Shown here in pieces: positions 26,871 through 40,208 of a DNA stretch of 64,000 bases. The translations under genes and the position numbers were made by a program. Where the stretch lies: contig NC_092803.1 of the NCBI RefSeq assembly GCF_040954645.1, forward strand, positions 123,461,961 through 123,525,960, given 5' to 3'. The stretch's first letter is position 1, and every line of letters begins with the position of its first letter. Under the pieces are notes generated by a model that saw nothing but the letters and a program-made list of their open reading frames with translations, ran no database searches and was not told the origin of the DNA. The DNA comes from Diabrotica undecimpunctata (lineage: Eukaryota; Arthropoda; Insecta; Coleoptera; Chrysomelidae).

Positions 26871-29800
26871 TTATTCAATCTCTTCATGATATTGAAAAAT
26901 GTCGTTGATATGAAATATGCCTCTTAGTCTGTTCTCTGCATCTATTAACACATAACTATTTAGTCCATTCTGATTTTCAATTGTATATGGACCTTCAAAC
27001 ATTGGTTGTAATTTCTTACAACGGTTTTCTTTAACATTACTTTTTCTAAGTGAACGAATTAACACTAGGTCTCCTTTTTGAAATGTGATTGGTTTTTTTA
27101 TATTTCGATTTTGTCTTCTGATATATTTTTCAGCTTTCCTCCTAATTCGGTTATTCACTTTCTGCATTACTTGTTCTAACATATCCTGATTATATTCACT
27201 AATCCACTTTCTGTTTCCTATATGGCCAAACATTAAATATTCTGGTACTTCCTCTGTATTCAAATTATGTGTATTATTTAAAAAATACTCTACTTGTGGT
27301 ATATGTTGCTGCCAAATTTCGTGTTGATTTTGGCACAGTATCCTTAAATATTTTATAACTTCTTTAATATATCTTTCTGCAGGATTTGCCTGAGGATGTC
27401 TGATACTTGTAAAATGAATGTTGATTCCCTTTTTCTCACAAAATGTCCGAAATTTTTGGTTGTTAAAATATGTAGCATTATCTATTATGCAATTTCTAAA
27501 TGGTCCTATTTCTTCGAAAAATTATTTAATATATAATTTTAATGTTTTAACATTTGTTCTAGAGCAGGGATATAGTTTAATAAATTTTGTATATAAATCA
27601 ACTATCACTAGTATATGCTTTTTTCCTGTTGGACTGAGAACTAAATTTGAAATAAAATCCATGGAAACTGTATTTAGTTTTTCATATACAACATTAGATT
27701 TATATGTGTTCTGGTTTTTGAAATTCTTTTCTTTGTTTAGTTGACATATTGGGCATTGGGTAGTAATTTCTTTTGCTATACTTATGTCATTCTTTGCAAA
27801 ATAATTGTCCCTAAATAGCATCCATAGCTTTCTTGAACCAATATGCATATAATTGTTATGTAAATTTTTCAATATTTTCTTTGCTAAAGTTCTAGTTATT
27901 ACATATACTTCTATGCCATTTATTATTTTATAATATACTCCATCTTTCCTAAGGACTTTTTGTTTTTCACTCAAATTGATCTGATCTCTTATAATTTCTT
28001 CTTTAGAATATAATCCAGTACTTTCTACTAATTGATTTAATCCAATTTTTATTGTTCGCTGCCCTTTTTGTGATGTATTTTCTAACCTTGATAAAGCATC
28101 TGCCACTATATTGGATTTTCCAGAAATGTATTTGATTGCAAAGCAGTATTCACTAAGTATTAGACTCCACCGATGTATTCTACTGTTTCCATATTTGTTA
28201 TTTAATATAGATGTTAAAGCTTGGTGATCTGTTTCTATTGTAAATTCATTGCCCAACAAATAAAATCTTAATTTTGTGACACAGTGTATTATACTTGCTA
28301 GTTCTAATTCTGAAACTGAGTAACCCTTTTCATGTGGCTTTGTAATTCTTGAAATGAATTGTATTGGGTATTCGACCCCATCATGTATTTGTAATAATAC
28401 CCCTGATAATCTCTCTATTGATGCATCTGTTCTTAATATGAAAGGCTGTGTGTAGTCAGGATAGTATATTTTCAAATTTGACAGAAAAATGTTTTTAATT
28501 TCTTGGAATGCTAGTTCTCTTCTCTGATCCCATCTCCATTTTACACCTTTTCTCAGTAGTTCAAGTAATGGAATTTCTTTTATACTTAGATCTGGTATCA
28601 TCCTTTTATAATAATTAATTATTCCAATAAATCCTCTTAAAGTTCTTAAATTGTGTGGTGTTTTATATTCCTGAATGACTTGTGTCCGTTCTGGATCCAT
28701 TTCGATTCCCTTAGTGTTAAGTTTATAACCTAGATATATGACTTCTTTTTGAAAAAATGTACATTTTTCTTGATTTATTTTTAGTCCAACTTTGTCTAAT
28801 CTATTTATTATAGTTTTTAGGTGTTTCTCATGATCTTCAGCCGTTTTAGAAAAAATTAATATATCATCAATGTAGTGAATTACAAAATGTTCATATTGAT
28901 CCAAAATATCATGAAGACATCTACATAGAGCACTGCAAGATGATTGAAGTCCAAATGGTACTACTTTGAATTGATATACTACTCCATCTATCTGAAATCC
29001 TGTATACTGTCTACTTTTTCTTTCTAGAGGTATTAACCAGAAACTATGCTGTAAATCGATTTTAGTGAAAAATGACATTCCTGTAATTCTTCCTAATATT
29101 CCATCTATACTCATTGGTGCTTCAAATTGCTTTTCAGTAATCTTGTTAATATTCCTTGCATCCAAACATAACCTGATTTCACCTGATCTTTTTCGTACTA
29201 CTACTATGGGGTTAATAAAACGTGTGTCTGCCTTCTCAATGATTCCATCTTCTAACATATTATTAATTGTTTTGTTTACTTCTTCTCTGTATTTATATGG
29301 TATTGGGTATGATTTTGTTTTAAAATCTTTTTCTTCTTTAACTTTTATACTATGGATATAATTTTGTGCAATTCTATTTTCTTTATTGACAAGTCCTTTG
29401 TGTTGCTGCAATATGGAAATGACTATTGATTTATATTCTTCAGGGCAATTTAAAACTTTTATCATATCTTCTTCTTTACAAATAAAATTATTCTTCATTA
29501 TGTACTCATTATTCCTTGCTTCCAATTTTACGCACTCCGCCTCGTAGGCATCCATCTGCTTAAAATTTCCATTCCTTAAATATTCACTACAATAATTATT
29601 CTTTACATTCTTTTGGGACATTTCCCTATCATCAAAATACATTTCTTCTTCATAAACATCATTATTTTCTTTTAATAATATCCTATCAACTCTTATTCCT
29701 TCTTCCACCTCATCTTTCTGCATAAATTTAATTATTTGCCCTTCCAAAGTTACCATTTTTTCTTCAAAATCGATCTTTACTTTCTTCTTTTCCAATTCAT

Positions 29801-30159
29801 CATTTCCCATTAATATATCAACACATAAATCCTTGACAATAAATCCTTGCATATTAATTTCTTTATTAAGAATATTAATTTTAAAATTGGCTAGTTTATC
29901 AATTTCACCCAACTTCTTATTATTTGCACCAATAATTTTAATTTTTGGAATCTTTATTATATCTGATAGTTTTAATGTATTAAAAATAAAATTCTCCGAG
30001 ACTAAAGTACTTTCTGAACCAGTATCTATCATAATCTTAATCATTTTATTTTTGGCCAACGCATTTATATAAATTAAATTAATAGATTCAATAATTTTCT
30101 CTTCATCTAAAGAAATAAATTCAGAAGGTTTTTCATAATAGCAATGGCCTAACTTGTAA
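26871..30159 (-). pseudogene. pol: Gypsy pol polyprotein, one premature stop
   Basis: Protease has IMIDTGSESTLVSENF. The RT palm has FFTKIDLQHSFWLIPL and catalytic VIHYIDDILIFSK (about residue 396 counting from 30059). RNase H follows (ILRTDASIERLSG...). The integrase zinc finger runs from HNNYMHIG to CPICQLNK. The first integrase catalytic D is in SMDFISN. A TAA at 27522-27524 then cuts the frame. Beyond it the same frame continues open to 26871, with the second D (IIDNAT), the E (HPQANPAER) and a C-terminal domain, so one nonsense codon is the only break I see. The frame is open upstream of 30059 and lies -1 relative to gag, so pol is probably made as a gag-pol fusion with no own start codon. 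Confidence 0.92.
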
Positions 30160-30169
30160 TTCAGAAAGT

Positions 30170-31729
30170 TTACTGCACAAAATTTTGATTATTAGAATTG
30201 TCAGATTGTATCTGACCACTTGGATCTGATGTCCTATGTCTTTCCCTACTATGACTTCTACTCACATTTTCCTGCCTTGTACTACTTCGTTCCCTGTCTT
30301 CGCAGCTTCTATTCCTTCGAACACAATTTACCTGTCTGTTATAGTTAGGTCGCTCTGTATTTTTTCTATTGTTAAAATCTTGTCTATTATTATTAGTACT
30401 GTTATTAAAATGTTGTCTATTATAATTAGTATTATTATTAAAATTTTGTCTATTATAACTAGTATTATTATTAAAGTTCTGTCTATTTATATTACTGTTA
30501 TTATTATTAAAATTTTGTAAACTATCACCATACCTAGTATTATTATTATATGATTGTCTATATTGTTGATTATCATTTTTATTATATTGAAAGTTATTAT
30601 TGTTTTTTCTGTTGTTATTGTTACTTGTCATATTGCCTCTTTGTATTCTTTGAATAAAATTAATAAAACTATCTATTGTTTGAATATTTTGTACAGTTAC
30701 GGTTTGCACAACATCAGCATCAAAATGTCTAGATACATTTAAGACTGTTTCATCCTCTCTAAGTGGTGGTTCTAAATATTTTGCAACTGTTATCAATTTC
30801 AATGCATAATCTACCATATTTGATTTTAAATTTTGATTATACTTTCCAAAATATAGAATTTCTCTAAACTTGGCTTGCTCTAATTCACCCCAATAATAAT
30901 TTAAAAATTTATTTTCAAATGTTTGAAAATTATCTAAATCATTCTCAATACTAGCAAACCAAGTTGCTGCATTGTCATTTAATGTCACTCTAATATAATC
31001 TTTAATATCATTAATATTATTCACAAATCTTAATTTATGTTTTAAACTATTTATGTATACTCTAGGATGCAAATTTTTTATATTACCAGAGAATTTAATC
31101 CCAGTCTCATTTGTTAAATTTAAGTAAGGTCTTCCTATGTCTCTCATTTGTAAAATATCATCTATTCTCTATTCCACATTTCTTATTTGATTATTATTTA
31201 TTTGGATATTTTGTTGTATATCATCTAATTTTTCTTCTGTGTTTCTCCTGTCTTCGTTAATTTTTACTTCTAAGTTACATTTCTGTAACTCTATTTTCTG
31301 TTCTATATCTATCTTATTATCTTGAATAATCCTCTTTACTTCTGTCCTCTCATTTTCTATCCTTTTCTTGTAATCCTTCCGTATAATTTTTATTTCATTT
31401 GCTACTTTTTTCTCTGCAGCTTCAAGTTTTTTATCCATTTGTTTTTCTATTTGTTTTACAATTTTATTATTATTATCTTCTATTTTCTTTTCTAATTTTC
31501 TATAATTCTCTTCTAATTTCTGTTCCATTTTTTTCATGTCTTCTTTGACTTCTTTTGAATTCTCTTTTTGAATTTTTTTATGTCTTCTGGACTCTGTCTC
31601 TCTTTCTGGATTCCTTTCTGCAGTATCTTGTGGAACTTGAACTAAACTCTCCTCTTGTATAGGTTGTGTTTCTACTTCCACATCTTCTTCATTCTCTTTG
31701 GTTCTTGTACCTTTCTTTCCTTGAGACAT
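30170..31729 (-). pseudogene. gag: Gypsy gag, one premature stop
   Basis: Begins MSQGKKGTRTKENEE. The N-terminal half is a charged, predicted coiled coil (runs of K/E/N). TAG at 31169-31171 interrupts; the next seven codons and the rest remain in the same frame, so gag would be about 519 residues with one nonsense codon. The second half has a capsid-like region (PRVYINSLKHKLRF, LNDNAATWFASI), then an Asn/Arg-rich tail with repeats of the type NFNNNTNYNRQ. No CCHC zinc knuckle is visible, so RNA binding probably uses the basic Asn/Arg tail. An alternative reading is that the two halves are separate proteins, but the shared frame argues against it. Confidence 0.85.
30179..30185 (-). promoter_or_regulatory. 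Candidate -1 ribosomal frameshift site (A AAT TTT)
   Basis: Three codons before the gag stop (30170-30172) the gag frame reads A AAT TTT, a canonical X XXY YYZ heptamer. The pol frame is -1 relative to gag and is open here, so slippage would make gag-pol. I did not find a clear downstream pseudoknot by eye. Confidence 0.6.
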
Positions 31730-31852
31730 TTTGAGACTTTACTTGTTCAAATATAATTAAAATTAAAATCTATAATTTTTTTTTTTTAATGAAAATTAAT
31801 TTAATTATATGAGAGCACTTATCTTTCCAAACTAATTCTTTTAAATAGAGAG

Positions 31853-31870
31853 CCACCGCGTTGGGTGCCA
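31853..31870 (-). promoter_or_regulatory. Gypsy primer-binding site
   Basis: Three bases inside the 5' LTR the - strand reads TGGCACCCAACGCGGTGG. It begins with TGG, as needed to pair with a tRNA CCA end. I cannot name the tRNA. Confidence 0.7.
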
Positions 31871-31873
31871 AAT

Positions 31874-33233
31874 TGTTATGATGTGTTTTTTGTTTAAATG
31901 ATGAGCAATGAGTATTTTTAATAATATAATATATAGGGTTTTTATCGCGGTTCTCAAAGAATTAGTTTGTAAGTACTTTTTTAAATTATCTTTATTATAA
32001 CTATTATGAAACACACATATATATCTAACCTAGCCAATGTAAATTTAAAATAAACTATCTTTAAATTGATATTCTTATAAAACTAATTAAATTCTATAGA
32101 CAATCTAAAATTTAAACAAACTATCTTCAAAATTGAAATTGTTATGACACTAACTAAATTATATTAACAAAATTTTGTACCTTTCTTTCACTGAATGCCT
32201 AAATGAACTGTTTTCCACTATATAGATTCTAATCACCACTGAATGTCTTCGTACTTCGGTTATCCTTGTTTTTGTGAAATTACTTTTTCCAATTATCAGC
32301 TTCTACCAATTTAAGATATAGTTTTCTTCACCAGCATTTATACACCACCAAACAAACCAGCAAACACCATTTATATTTATTCTTCTTTTCAATATACCAA
32401 TATCCAATTATTATAAGTTGATTTATACTAATCTCCAATCATAATATAATTTTAATTCCTTCCAATGTCCATCCAATATTCTTCTAATATACTTTTATAA
32501 TCTTCAATAATTATTTGTGTATAATTATAAATGTGCATTAAATATATGCATAATTTTTAATCTTATTTAACTCACTATATTAAACAATTGGACTATCTCC
32601 AACTAACTTTCATAATAAACTGGCCTGACTTCTGACTAAAAACTGCTATCTTGAATCCAAATCACGGGTATTTATATCTTTTTGGATATTCCAGAATCAT
32701 CTGGCAAGAGATCATGTTCCAATTTGTTCCATTATTTCTATATAGATGTTCTCGAAAAAATATCTGTTCCATCCACCGACATAATCATTATTCCAGAATG
32801 TTCGACCGTAAACAATGGTCACACTCTGCACTCTGGAGAATTCGTTAATGTTCCATTGATAATTTTGTTGACATTTAGGCTTTTCAGATCAGAATAAACA
32901 TTCAAATTAGTAACTAACACTCTAATTTAATAAAATACACATTTCAAACAATATATTATTATAACCCCACTTTATATTCCTTATAATTCTTAATTTCTAT
33001 CTGTCACTTCGAGAGTATTTTTGGTTGCCTATGCACATGGCTCACAACATTAAATATATTTACAACATTAAAATACAACTTTTTACAATTATTATATGAT
33101 AATTTCTTAAAAATACCCTCACATAAATAATTTTTATTAAATTCTCTAGTATATAACTTATTTAAAACAACCAAATATCTAATATTATGTAGTATATAAC
33201 TTATAAATTATTTTCTATAAACCCTAATCGTAT

Positions 33234-33235
<2 letters not shown>
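31874..33235 (-). repeat. 5' LTR
   Basis: 1362 bp, the same length as the 3' LTR, with TG...CA ends. It should contain the element's promoter. No confident TATA/Inr pair was assigned. Confidence 0.93.
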
Positions 33236-33323
<88 letters not shown>

Positions 33324-33335
33324 CTATATATATAC

Positions 33336-33396
<61 letters not shown>
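33236..33396. repeat. (TA)n microsatellite, right flank of Gypsy
   Basis: TA tract with a few ATAC and ATTT interruptions in the middle. It continues the target tract at 24803-24903. Confidence 0.95.
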
Positions 33397-33403
<7 letters not shown>

Positions 33404-33944
33404 CACATATGTGTATTATTTGTCTTTTGTGTTTAGGTGTGTGTATTTTTGGGTGCATTTATGTAAGTGTATCATGTTCAATCAAACATTTTACAGTTAA
33501 TAAGATAGCTGCAGTTCTTATGTCATGTTCTTAGTTGATCTGTTTGGTTTGACTTTGACTTGGTTGTAGCTTGCATAATAATAGGTACCTTTTGTTTATC
33601 ATTATACAAACCTAAGATCCTATATACCCTTATGACGTTACCAATAATTAGGCATTACGACACGCAGTGTTGGGGATGAAAAATTTCCCACCCAATATGT
33701 CCTGCGTGCTGTACTGTTTTGCACGGAGTTGTATTGTCACAATTAGCTGAGTTCTTTTGGCTCTAATTTAAATTTTTACAAGTAAGTTTTGGATTCAAGT
33801 GGACTTTTTAGTATTTGAGATCAGAGTTTTCTATTATTTTTATTATTTTTTTTATTATTTAGATTTTTTTATTCTTTTATAATTCTTTCGTGAATGCTGT
33901 GTCAATTTTTCCTGTTGTTTACATTGATTTTTCAGTAATTTTTC
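33397..33944. other. Spacer, no gene seen
   Basis: Mixed GT-rich and AT-rich sequence with no supported coding frame. Confidence 0.4.
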
Positions 33945-34200
33945 TAGGTAGGCCCAAGCACGCTGCCTTGTGAAATTCCGGCAGTAAAGTAATGCTATGA
34001 TGAGTTAAGTGCAATTTTTAACTCATATAGAAAAACCTCCGCCGATTGACTGCTATACCTAGAGAAAGAAACTTCTGTATCTGTTAAGTTTATCTTGGGG
34101 ACGTTTCCATGTATTTTGTTTAACGGTAGTCCTTCAGGTGATTTAGATGTGATAGTAGAAGACTGAATGGCCGATAGGAAGAAGGTTCCGTAGAAGGCTT
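33945..34200 (-). pseudogene. LINE reverse-transcriptase scrap
   Basis: On the - strand 33949-33984 reads AGISQGSVLGPT, matching the invariant (G)xPQGSVLGP motif of Jockey/CR1-like RTs. Upstream frames are eroded. No other part of the element is certain. Confidence 0.5.
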
Positions 34201-35259
34201 ACTATAATGTCATCATAATCTGTCTTCATAATCTGAAGATGGTATTGTATATTGTAGTGACCACAGAACTGTGGTTTATTTAGGTAAGTGTTTAGTATTA
34301 CGGCATTGATAGGGTCGTAACCTGGTCCTTAGGTTATTTAAATAACCTAACTTGTGGTGAGAGTTGACAGGAAAATGACAACATTTTCCTTGTATCTGCA
34401 TATCTTCCATTAACTATGATGCATGAACGTATTCTAACATCAAATTTAAATTTAACAATACATTGTCCAAGGTATTGTCATATTCACTCTACCCCAAAGA
34501 GTTCCCGCTTAAATGCATTTTCGAATAAGGACCCTTAAAGACATAATTGCTAAGATACAGTAGATTAAAAATTTAATACTAAATATTTTTTCAAATTTGG
34601 TGGACAATGATCATTATGAAAGTCTTAGTTTGACATCAACTAACCTTTAGGGGATAAATCGGTTGAGAAGGATCGGTGTAATATAGAAATAACCCTGTAT
34701 GAAATATTTATATTTAAATTCATAGTCAACTACTATCGATAGACGCTAACGATAAATGAAATCAAATGTTATTCATTTTATGATATCAGACTATTTAAAG
34801 TTACTACATTATTTTAATTCAAATACTAACGTTTCAATTATTTCATTGATGAACATATGGCTTCCAGGCTTATATCTTATTACAAGTATTACTTTATTAT
34901 CATTAATATGAAAGAAATATTATAAATAAATGATTGTTTTTATTTAACGTGACTTAACATCTTTAAAGATGATCTTCAAAGAAGAGGACTTAATGAAACC
35001 AAATAGTAAAATTATTATTGGGAAATTTATTCAGAAGTAATAAAACCAACCTAACCTTCATACTGCGTACAAGTATTGCCACAATTCTAATATACAGGAT
35101 GAATCATAAGAACTAGGTGATTAATATGGAAATTCTGTAGCAGAAAATATTAAGTTTTAATTATTGAGGATTAAATATTGAATATAAATAAACAATCTCT
35201 TATAAAACATTTTCCACATTAAATTACATACGCAATATGTATATATTTAAGGAAAACTG
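34201..35259. other. Spacer, no gene seen
   Basis: AT-rich without recognisable genes. A palindromic GGTTATTTAAATAACC is present near 34332. Confidence 0.4.
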
Positions 35260-36620
35260 ACCGTTAAAAGAAAGGCGCCCGCCTAGATAAGCAACTTCGT
35301 TTAATAAGGAGCTGTCTGATCTTAGAAGAGAAACAAGACGGCTCATTAATAGGGCGAAGAAATTAGGTAATTGGAAAACATATAACGCTAAACTGAAAGC
35401 CTATAATAAGACAATTTTTTCCGCTAAGATAATATATTGAAGAGAATTCTGTGAAATCATTAAAAGTATACCTGAAAGTGAAAGGGTTATCAGAACTTTC
35501 AAAAGAGTGAACATTAAGAAACCAAGTTAATTAAATTGCAAATGGTAAGTTCACTTTCCAACTGACAAGTGGTAATAAGTAATCAGCAAGCACAGTTTAG
35601 CCCAATGAGAAATGACTGGCTGACCTCTGAAGTGATCTTTGGTTCTCACAAGGTCAAATGGGCTATTAAAACTTTTGAACCATGCAAGGCTGCGTGATCG
35701 GATGGCATATTTCCCAGGTTACTCCAAGAAGGACTGGAAATAATTATGGATCCCCTGATCATAATATTTAGAGCTAGCCATGCTCTGGGATACATTCCCA
35801 AAGCTTGGAGAAGAGCGACGGTGGCGTTTATTCCTAAACCAGGAAAAACAGCTTGCACCTTAACAAAATCATACAGGCCTATAAGTCTTACTTCATTCAT
35901 GAAAATCATGCAAAAAATCTTGAATAAATACATTAAGAAAAACAATGTTAATACCTAGTCATAGTCAATAAATAGTGCACTGGTGAGGAATAAAATCAAC
36001 AACACAACATGCAAGTGGATTATTCATATGCTTCAAACAGAATAATATTAACAGATACATGTAAAGGTGCAATAAAGCTGAAGGCAATTAAGGTGTGTTT
36101 TCAAGGGGGTGTATTGTTTTCAACATTGTGGCATATAGTCGTTCATGGGCTTAGCAGCCAAGGAATCTGACTTCAGGGTTGCGCAGACAACATTGTTATA
36201 GTGACCAGGAGAAAATTTCCCAGTTTTGTTGCGCTCAAATGCGATATCCCCTTCATTACATAAATAATTGTTGTCTGAAAGAGAACCTCTCTGTGAACCC
36301 TTTTTCCAAACCTAAATTAGTAGCATTCTAGTAGCAGATTCTTTACTGACACCTTTAAAGGCTATCACAGATCTCCCTCCGTTGGAATTACATATTTCGG
36401 CGGTATCCTTTATGATCGTCCTGAGATTTAAAGCAAACAATATTTGGAGGCCCAATTATTTATTGAATAGCTACACTAATAGTACTGTAACTTGACTTGA
36501 GCAATGCATCTTTATGATGAACTCAAAAATGATGACACCAGAACTAATCATCACTGAGAGGATTAACACAATTATACCGGTGGAGTAAAATGAAGATTGA
36601 TAATTGATAATTGTCGAACG
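35260..36620 (+). pseudogene. Broken I/R1-type LINE reverse transcriptase
   Basis: A degraded RT on the + strand. ALGYIPKAWRRATVAFIPKP and SYRPISLTSFMKIMQKIL are clear at 35775-35930, the fingers of an I/R1-like ORF2. The following 600 bp keep scraps such as NYCLKENLSVNP (near 36265) and GG(I)LYD (near 36400), after a lost palm. It is similar in type to the relic at 6150-7975 on the other strand. Numerous stops. Confidence 0.7.
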
Positions 36621-37440
36621 GTTGGCTTGAAGACTGCCTATTACTCTCGCAGGCAGGCTTCGGTTTAGAGCTTAATTAAAGGCGGTGTTATGAAGGTTCA
36701 TTCCTAAGTAATTATCGCTTACCAATTGAATTACCTTTTAATACAATGACTATGTTAGACCTAGACTCAATTGCACTGGCAAGTAATAACTAATAGTAAA
36801 TACTGAAACATAAACAAATTGCAGAGTAATTAGAAGCCAAAACTTATGCAAAAGGTATTCAAGTTTTTCCATATTTCTTTGTGGACAGTAATATAAACTA
36901 TTTTTTGTTTCCTCTTTAACTTTTTACGTTATCTCTTGTTCAGTAATAATCTGAGATACTTCTTTGGCATAGTTGGATAATTGTATCTGGTTGCGTCAGA
37001 TATACTTTTAATTTTAAATAACCTCTATAGAAAAAATCTAATGGAATTAATTCACGAGATCTTTTTAGCCATTATATATGTCATAATTTTCTATTTTTAT
37101 AATTTTTATCGCTGGAAAAACAATGTCTGGATAAGCTCACACCCTGGCGCCATCGTGGGCATAGTAGGTTCGGTCTTGCTAAAATATTACGTTTTGAGGG
37201 AACATTTGCAGATGGTTTTATATTGTATCATTAATTGCCAACTTAATATTGATATCCAAAATATGTAGTTAACTGTATCGCCGAATAGTTTCGATGCCAA
37301 TTAACAGTAGTTACGACAATACGACAATACTGACACATGTCAATAGTTCTTTTTAATAATGAATAATGAGATATTCCCTATGACGTTGATAACCTAGCCA
37401 ATTTCTTTTAATTATACTCTGTAAGTAGCATAAGTTCTTT
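36621..37440. other. Spacer, no gene seen
   Basis: No supported coding frame. The open frame at 36981-37268 shows no domain and AT-rich composition. Confidence 0.35.
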
Positions 37441-37610
37441 CTTAAGGCTCGAGCACACAGGACGCGATCCGTCGCTGCGGGTAGCGATATCTGACCGAGG
37501 CCGGCGGCCGATCTACTAGAATTACACAGTATTGCATCACCCTTTACTCAAAGGACGATCTGTCGCAGCGAGCAAGGCTTTACCGCTTTGCCAGGCGATA
37601 AAGTTTTTTT
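37441..37610. repeat. GC-rich island with internal repeat, possible MITE part
   Basis: Abruptly GC-rich in an AT-rich setting. GATCCGTCGCTGCG near 37466 is echoed as GATCTGTCGCAGCG near 37558. It starts CTCGAGCACACAGGACGCG. This looks like a terminal part of a DNA transposon or MITE, but no family is recognised and no partner end was found. Confidence 0.35.
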
Positions 37611-39073
37611 TTATTAATTAAATTTTTTACAGATTTATCGCGCTGTCAGTTTGATAAAAATGAATTACTCATTGAAAAAGTGCGAAAATATATGTATTTA
37701 TTTGACACTTCCCACAAATATACCTAATGAAAATGTGATAAAGGAGGCAAAAGGTAACATTGTAAAATACCGTATAGTGCATACAGTATATTGGAACAAA
37801 AATACACAGAGCCTTTTACGTTGTGTATTCTTATGCATTTCAGATTTAACTTCTCTTAAATTTGTAGCTGATGATGACGGAGATGTCAAAACGCGTCCTA
37901 TGTGTTAAAAAATAAATACTGTTTTTACAATTTGTGGTTTTACTTTAGTAATTGTATTAAACAACAAAAACTTTTTTGTTTCTTCAAGCATTTAACTGGC
38001 TCACAAAGTAGTTATCGACCGAATATGAATTAAGACTTGTTATGAGAGCTTACAGATTTCTTAAATTTGATAAAATTATTTTCCGTCTTAATCACGTCTG
38101 GAAATTTATTTTAAAATTGTATACATGCATACATAAACCTCTCTGTAATAGAAAGTCTATACACAGACAGTTAATACTGTGAATTCGTGTACTAAAGTTA
38201 TAGTTTATGATATTTATATCAAATATATTTTTATTTTTGAAGACAAATACTAGGCACTCATATTTATATGTTCCTGGTAGAGTCGTTGCACCTAATTCTT
38301 TAAATTTTCTTAATTCAAATTTGAATTCTAAAATTCAAACCAAGCAGTCTCCAGTACTTGTTTGGTACTTCTTCCCCAAAAAATTATCCCAAATTGTATA
38401 AGTATCCCAAAATAGTGAGTTCGTTTTAAGGTCACATCTAAATATGCTTATATTACTCCAAAAAAGTAGCAAACTGATGTTAACTTACCACATATTACCA
38501 ACCTGTATTTAAAAGTCTAAATTCTAGTCGATACATATACCCAGAAATTTGGTGTTTGTTATACACTAAAAATCAAGGTCGCCGCTAAGGCATTGGCCGC
38601 CCGTGTGCAACTTAATATTTGCCGACCACTTCCAACACTTTAGACATACATACTATTATTTAAAGTAATGTGCAGAAGATGCATAATATAACAATAATAA
38701 TTTGTAAATAGATAAATACTTACTTGAACATTTAGACTAATCTCCATGATCTAACGTCCATATATTATCCTAATGTATATCCTAATATCCCATCCTAATA
38801 TCCTAATTTAAACGTCGATTATCCTAATTTACTAACCATGATCCAACGTCCAGAATATGTATATCCTAATATCCTAATTTAAACGTCCATTTAATTAAAA
38901 TAAACCGTGAGTAGAAACATAAACACATAAAAAAACTAAAAACGCACCTTTTGGGCTTTCGTCTCGGAAAACTTTTTGACAACATATTTAATGTCTAATG
39001 TCGCACACACTTCATGTTCTATAGATAACATTGCAGAAAGCAGAAACACATCTTACTACAATTGTTATTTGTT
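37611..39073. other. Spacer, no gene seen
   Basis: Contains an 85-codon frame at 37651-37908 with no recognised domain. Near 38746-38890 a short phrase (TATCCTAATATCCTAATTTA-like) is repeated imperfectly, with CCATGATC(T/C)AACGTCCA twice. Confidence 0.35.
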
Positions 39074-39870
39074 CTACGTGCGCCCCAATGTGTTTTTCTC
39101 CATTTCGTATAATTTTTGATGAGCAGAGTCAACTATTAATCCTTTTTTTAATGTTGTAGATAGTTTAAACAGTTTTTGAGAATATTTTATATGAGCTGCA
39201 CCTGATTCATGTCTTTTTAAAATAATAGCTAAATGTTGCCAGCCACATACCCCATTAATTCCACTAAGTAATTGTCGGCTGCTTTCATCACAACAAAACA
39301 GTTTACAAGGTGCACAAAAAACACTATTTAGTGATAATGAGTAAAGTAACCACGGGAGATGAATTTGGTCTTGATTAGGTAATGTGCGATAATAATAAGT
39401 TTCTGAAAATTTCCTATTATTTGTATCTCTGGACAAGTTAATTTTTGTAATTTGCTGAGGAAAATTTTCAACAACAAATTGAACTTCACTTGGATTCATA
39501 TTTGCAGGCCATTTTCCGGGATCATCTGAAACCAAGTACATATATACTGGAGCTTCCTACACTGCAATCCAGATTAACTGGAACATTAATTGTTCTGTCT
39601 TGGTTGGTGGTTTCAGGTTCAGACGTTTCAGCATCAGCACTCGCACTATCGCTATTATTGTCGTCAAATCATCCGTCTCTGTCAGTAGGAATATTCAATT
39701 GTTTGGTACTTTTTCCCATGGTTTGGACTTGGCTTGAAGTTGAAGGTCCTAAACTTATATCCGAGTCTTCTATATTTTCATGTACGTTTTTCATCAAAAA
39801 TGATTCCAGTGCACCGCTAAGTTTTTTTCTCCTCAGTTTTTGCCTCTCTTATTTTTCTATATTAAAAACC
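39074..39870 (-). pseudogene. TTF-type zinc finger, N-terminal part of a hAT-like protein
   Basis: The left block (39074-39541) contains DPGKWPANMNPSEVQFVVE, SETYYYRTLPNQDQIHLPWL, the cysteine pair FCAPCKLFCCDE, GWQHLAIILKRHESGAAH and the histidine end AAHIKY. These match the TTF zinc finger of ZMYM1-like/hAT-derived proteins. A preceding block in another frame (39542-39870) has GPSTSSQVQTMGK, one stop and an acidic stretch, typical of their N-termini. The transposase core and dimerisation domain are absent. A frameshift lies near 39540. Confidence 0.7.
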
Positions 39871-40208
39871 TGAAAGTCGTTTTCTTTTTCTTTCGGACAT
39901 TTTTTTTTGTATTTTCACTTAAAATAGAAGTTATAGCTGTGATACTCAAACCCTGTTTTATTAAAGAAAACTTAACAGGCGAACTGTAGCTTTCTATGTT
40001 TGAAGAGATATTGATCATCTTACAACTTTCGAGCTTTAAATTCAAATCGATGCAGAAAGGAATTTAGTCTTACAGGAGGATCTCTTACGTTTTGAATTTT
40101 TGAATAATTGATATATCTGATATCATAATATATCTGATTTCCATTACCTTAAAAATGCCAAGCCCGTGAAGAGAATACAATAAAAAATAAAACACATACA
40201 TTCTGAAA
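39871..40208. other. Spacer, no gene seen
   Basis: AT-rich with no recognised feature. Confidence 0.4.

Noticed and set aside
30236..30742. Plus-strand frames rich in Ile/Ser over the Gypsy gag
   Set aside because: Antisense shadows of the Asn-rich gag tail.
37651..37908. 85-codon frame as a host gene
   Set aside because: No domain, signal peptide or splice context is visible. Possible, but unsupported.
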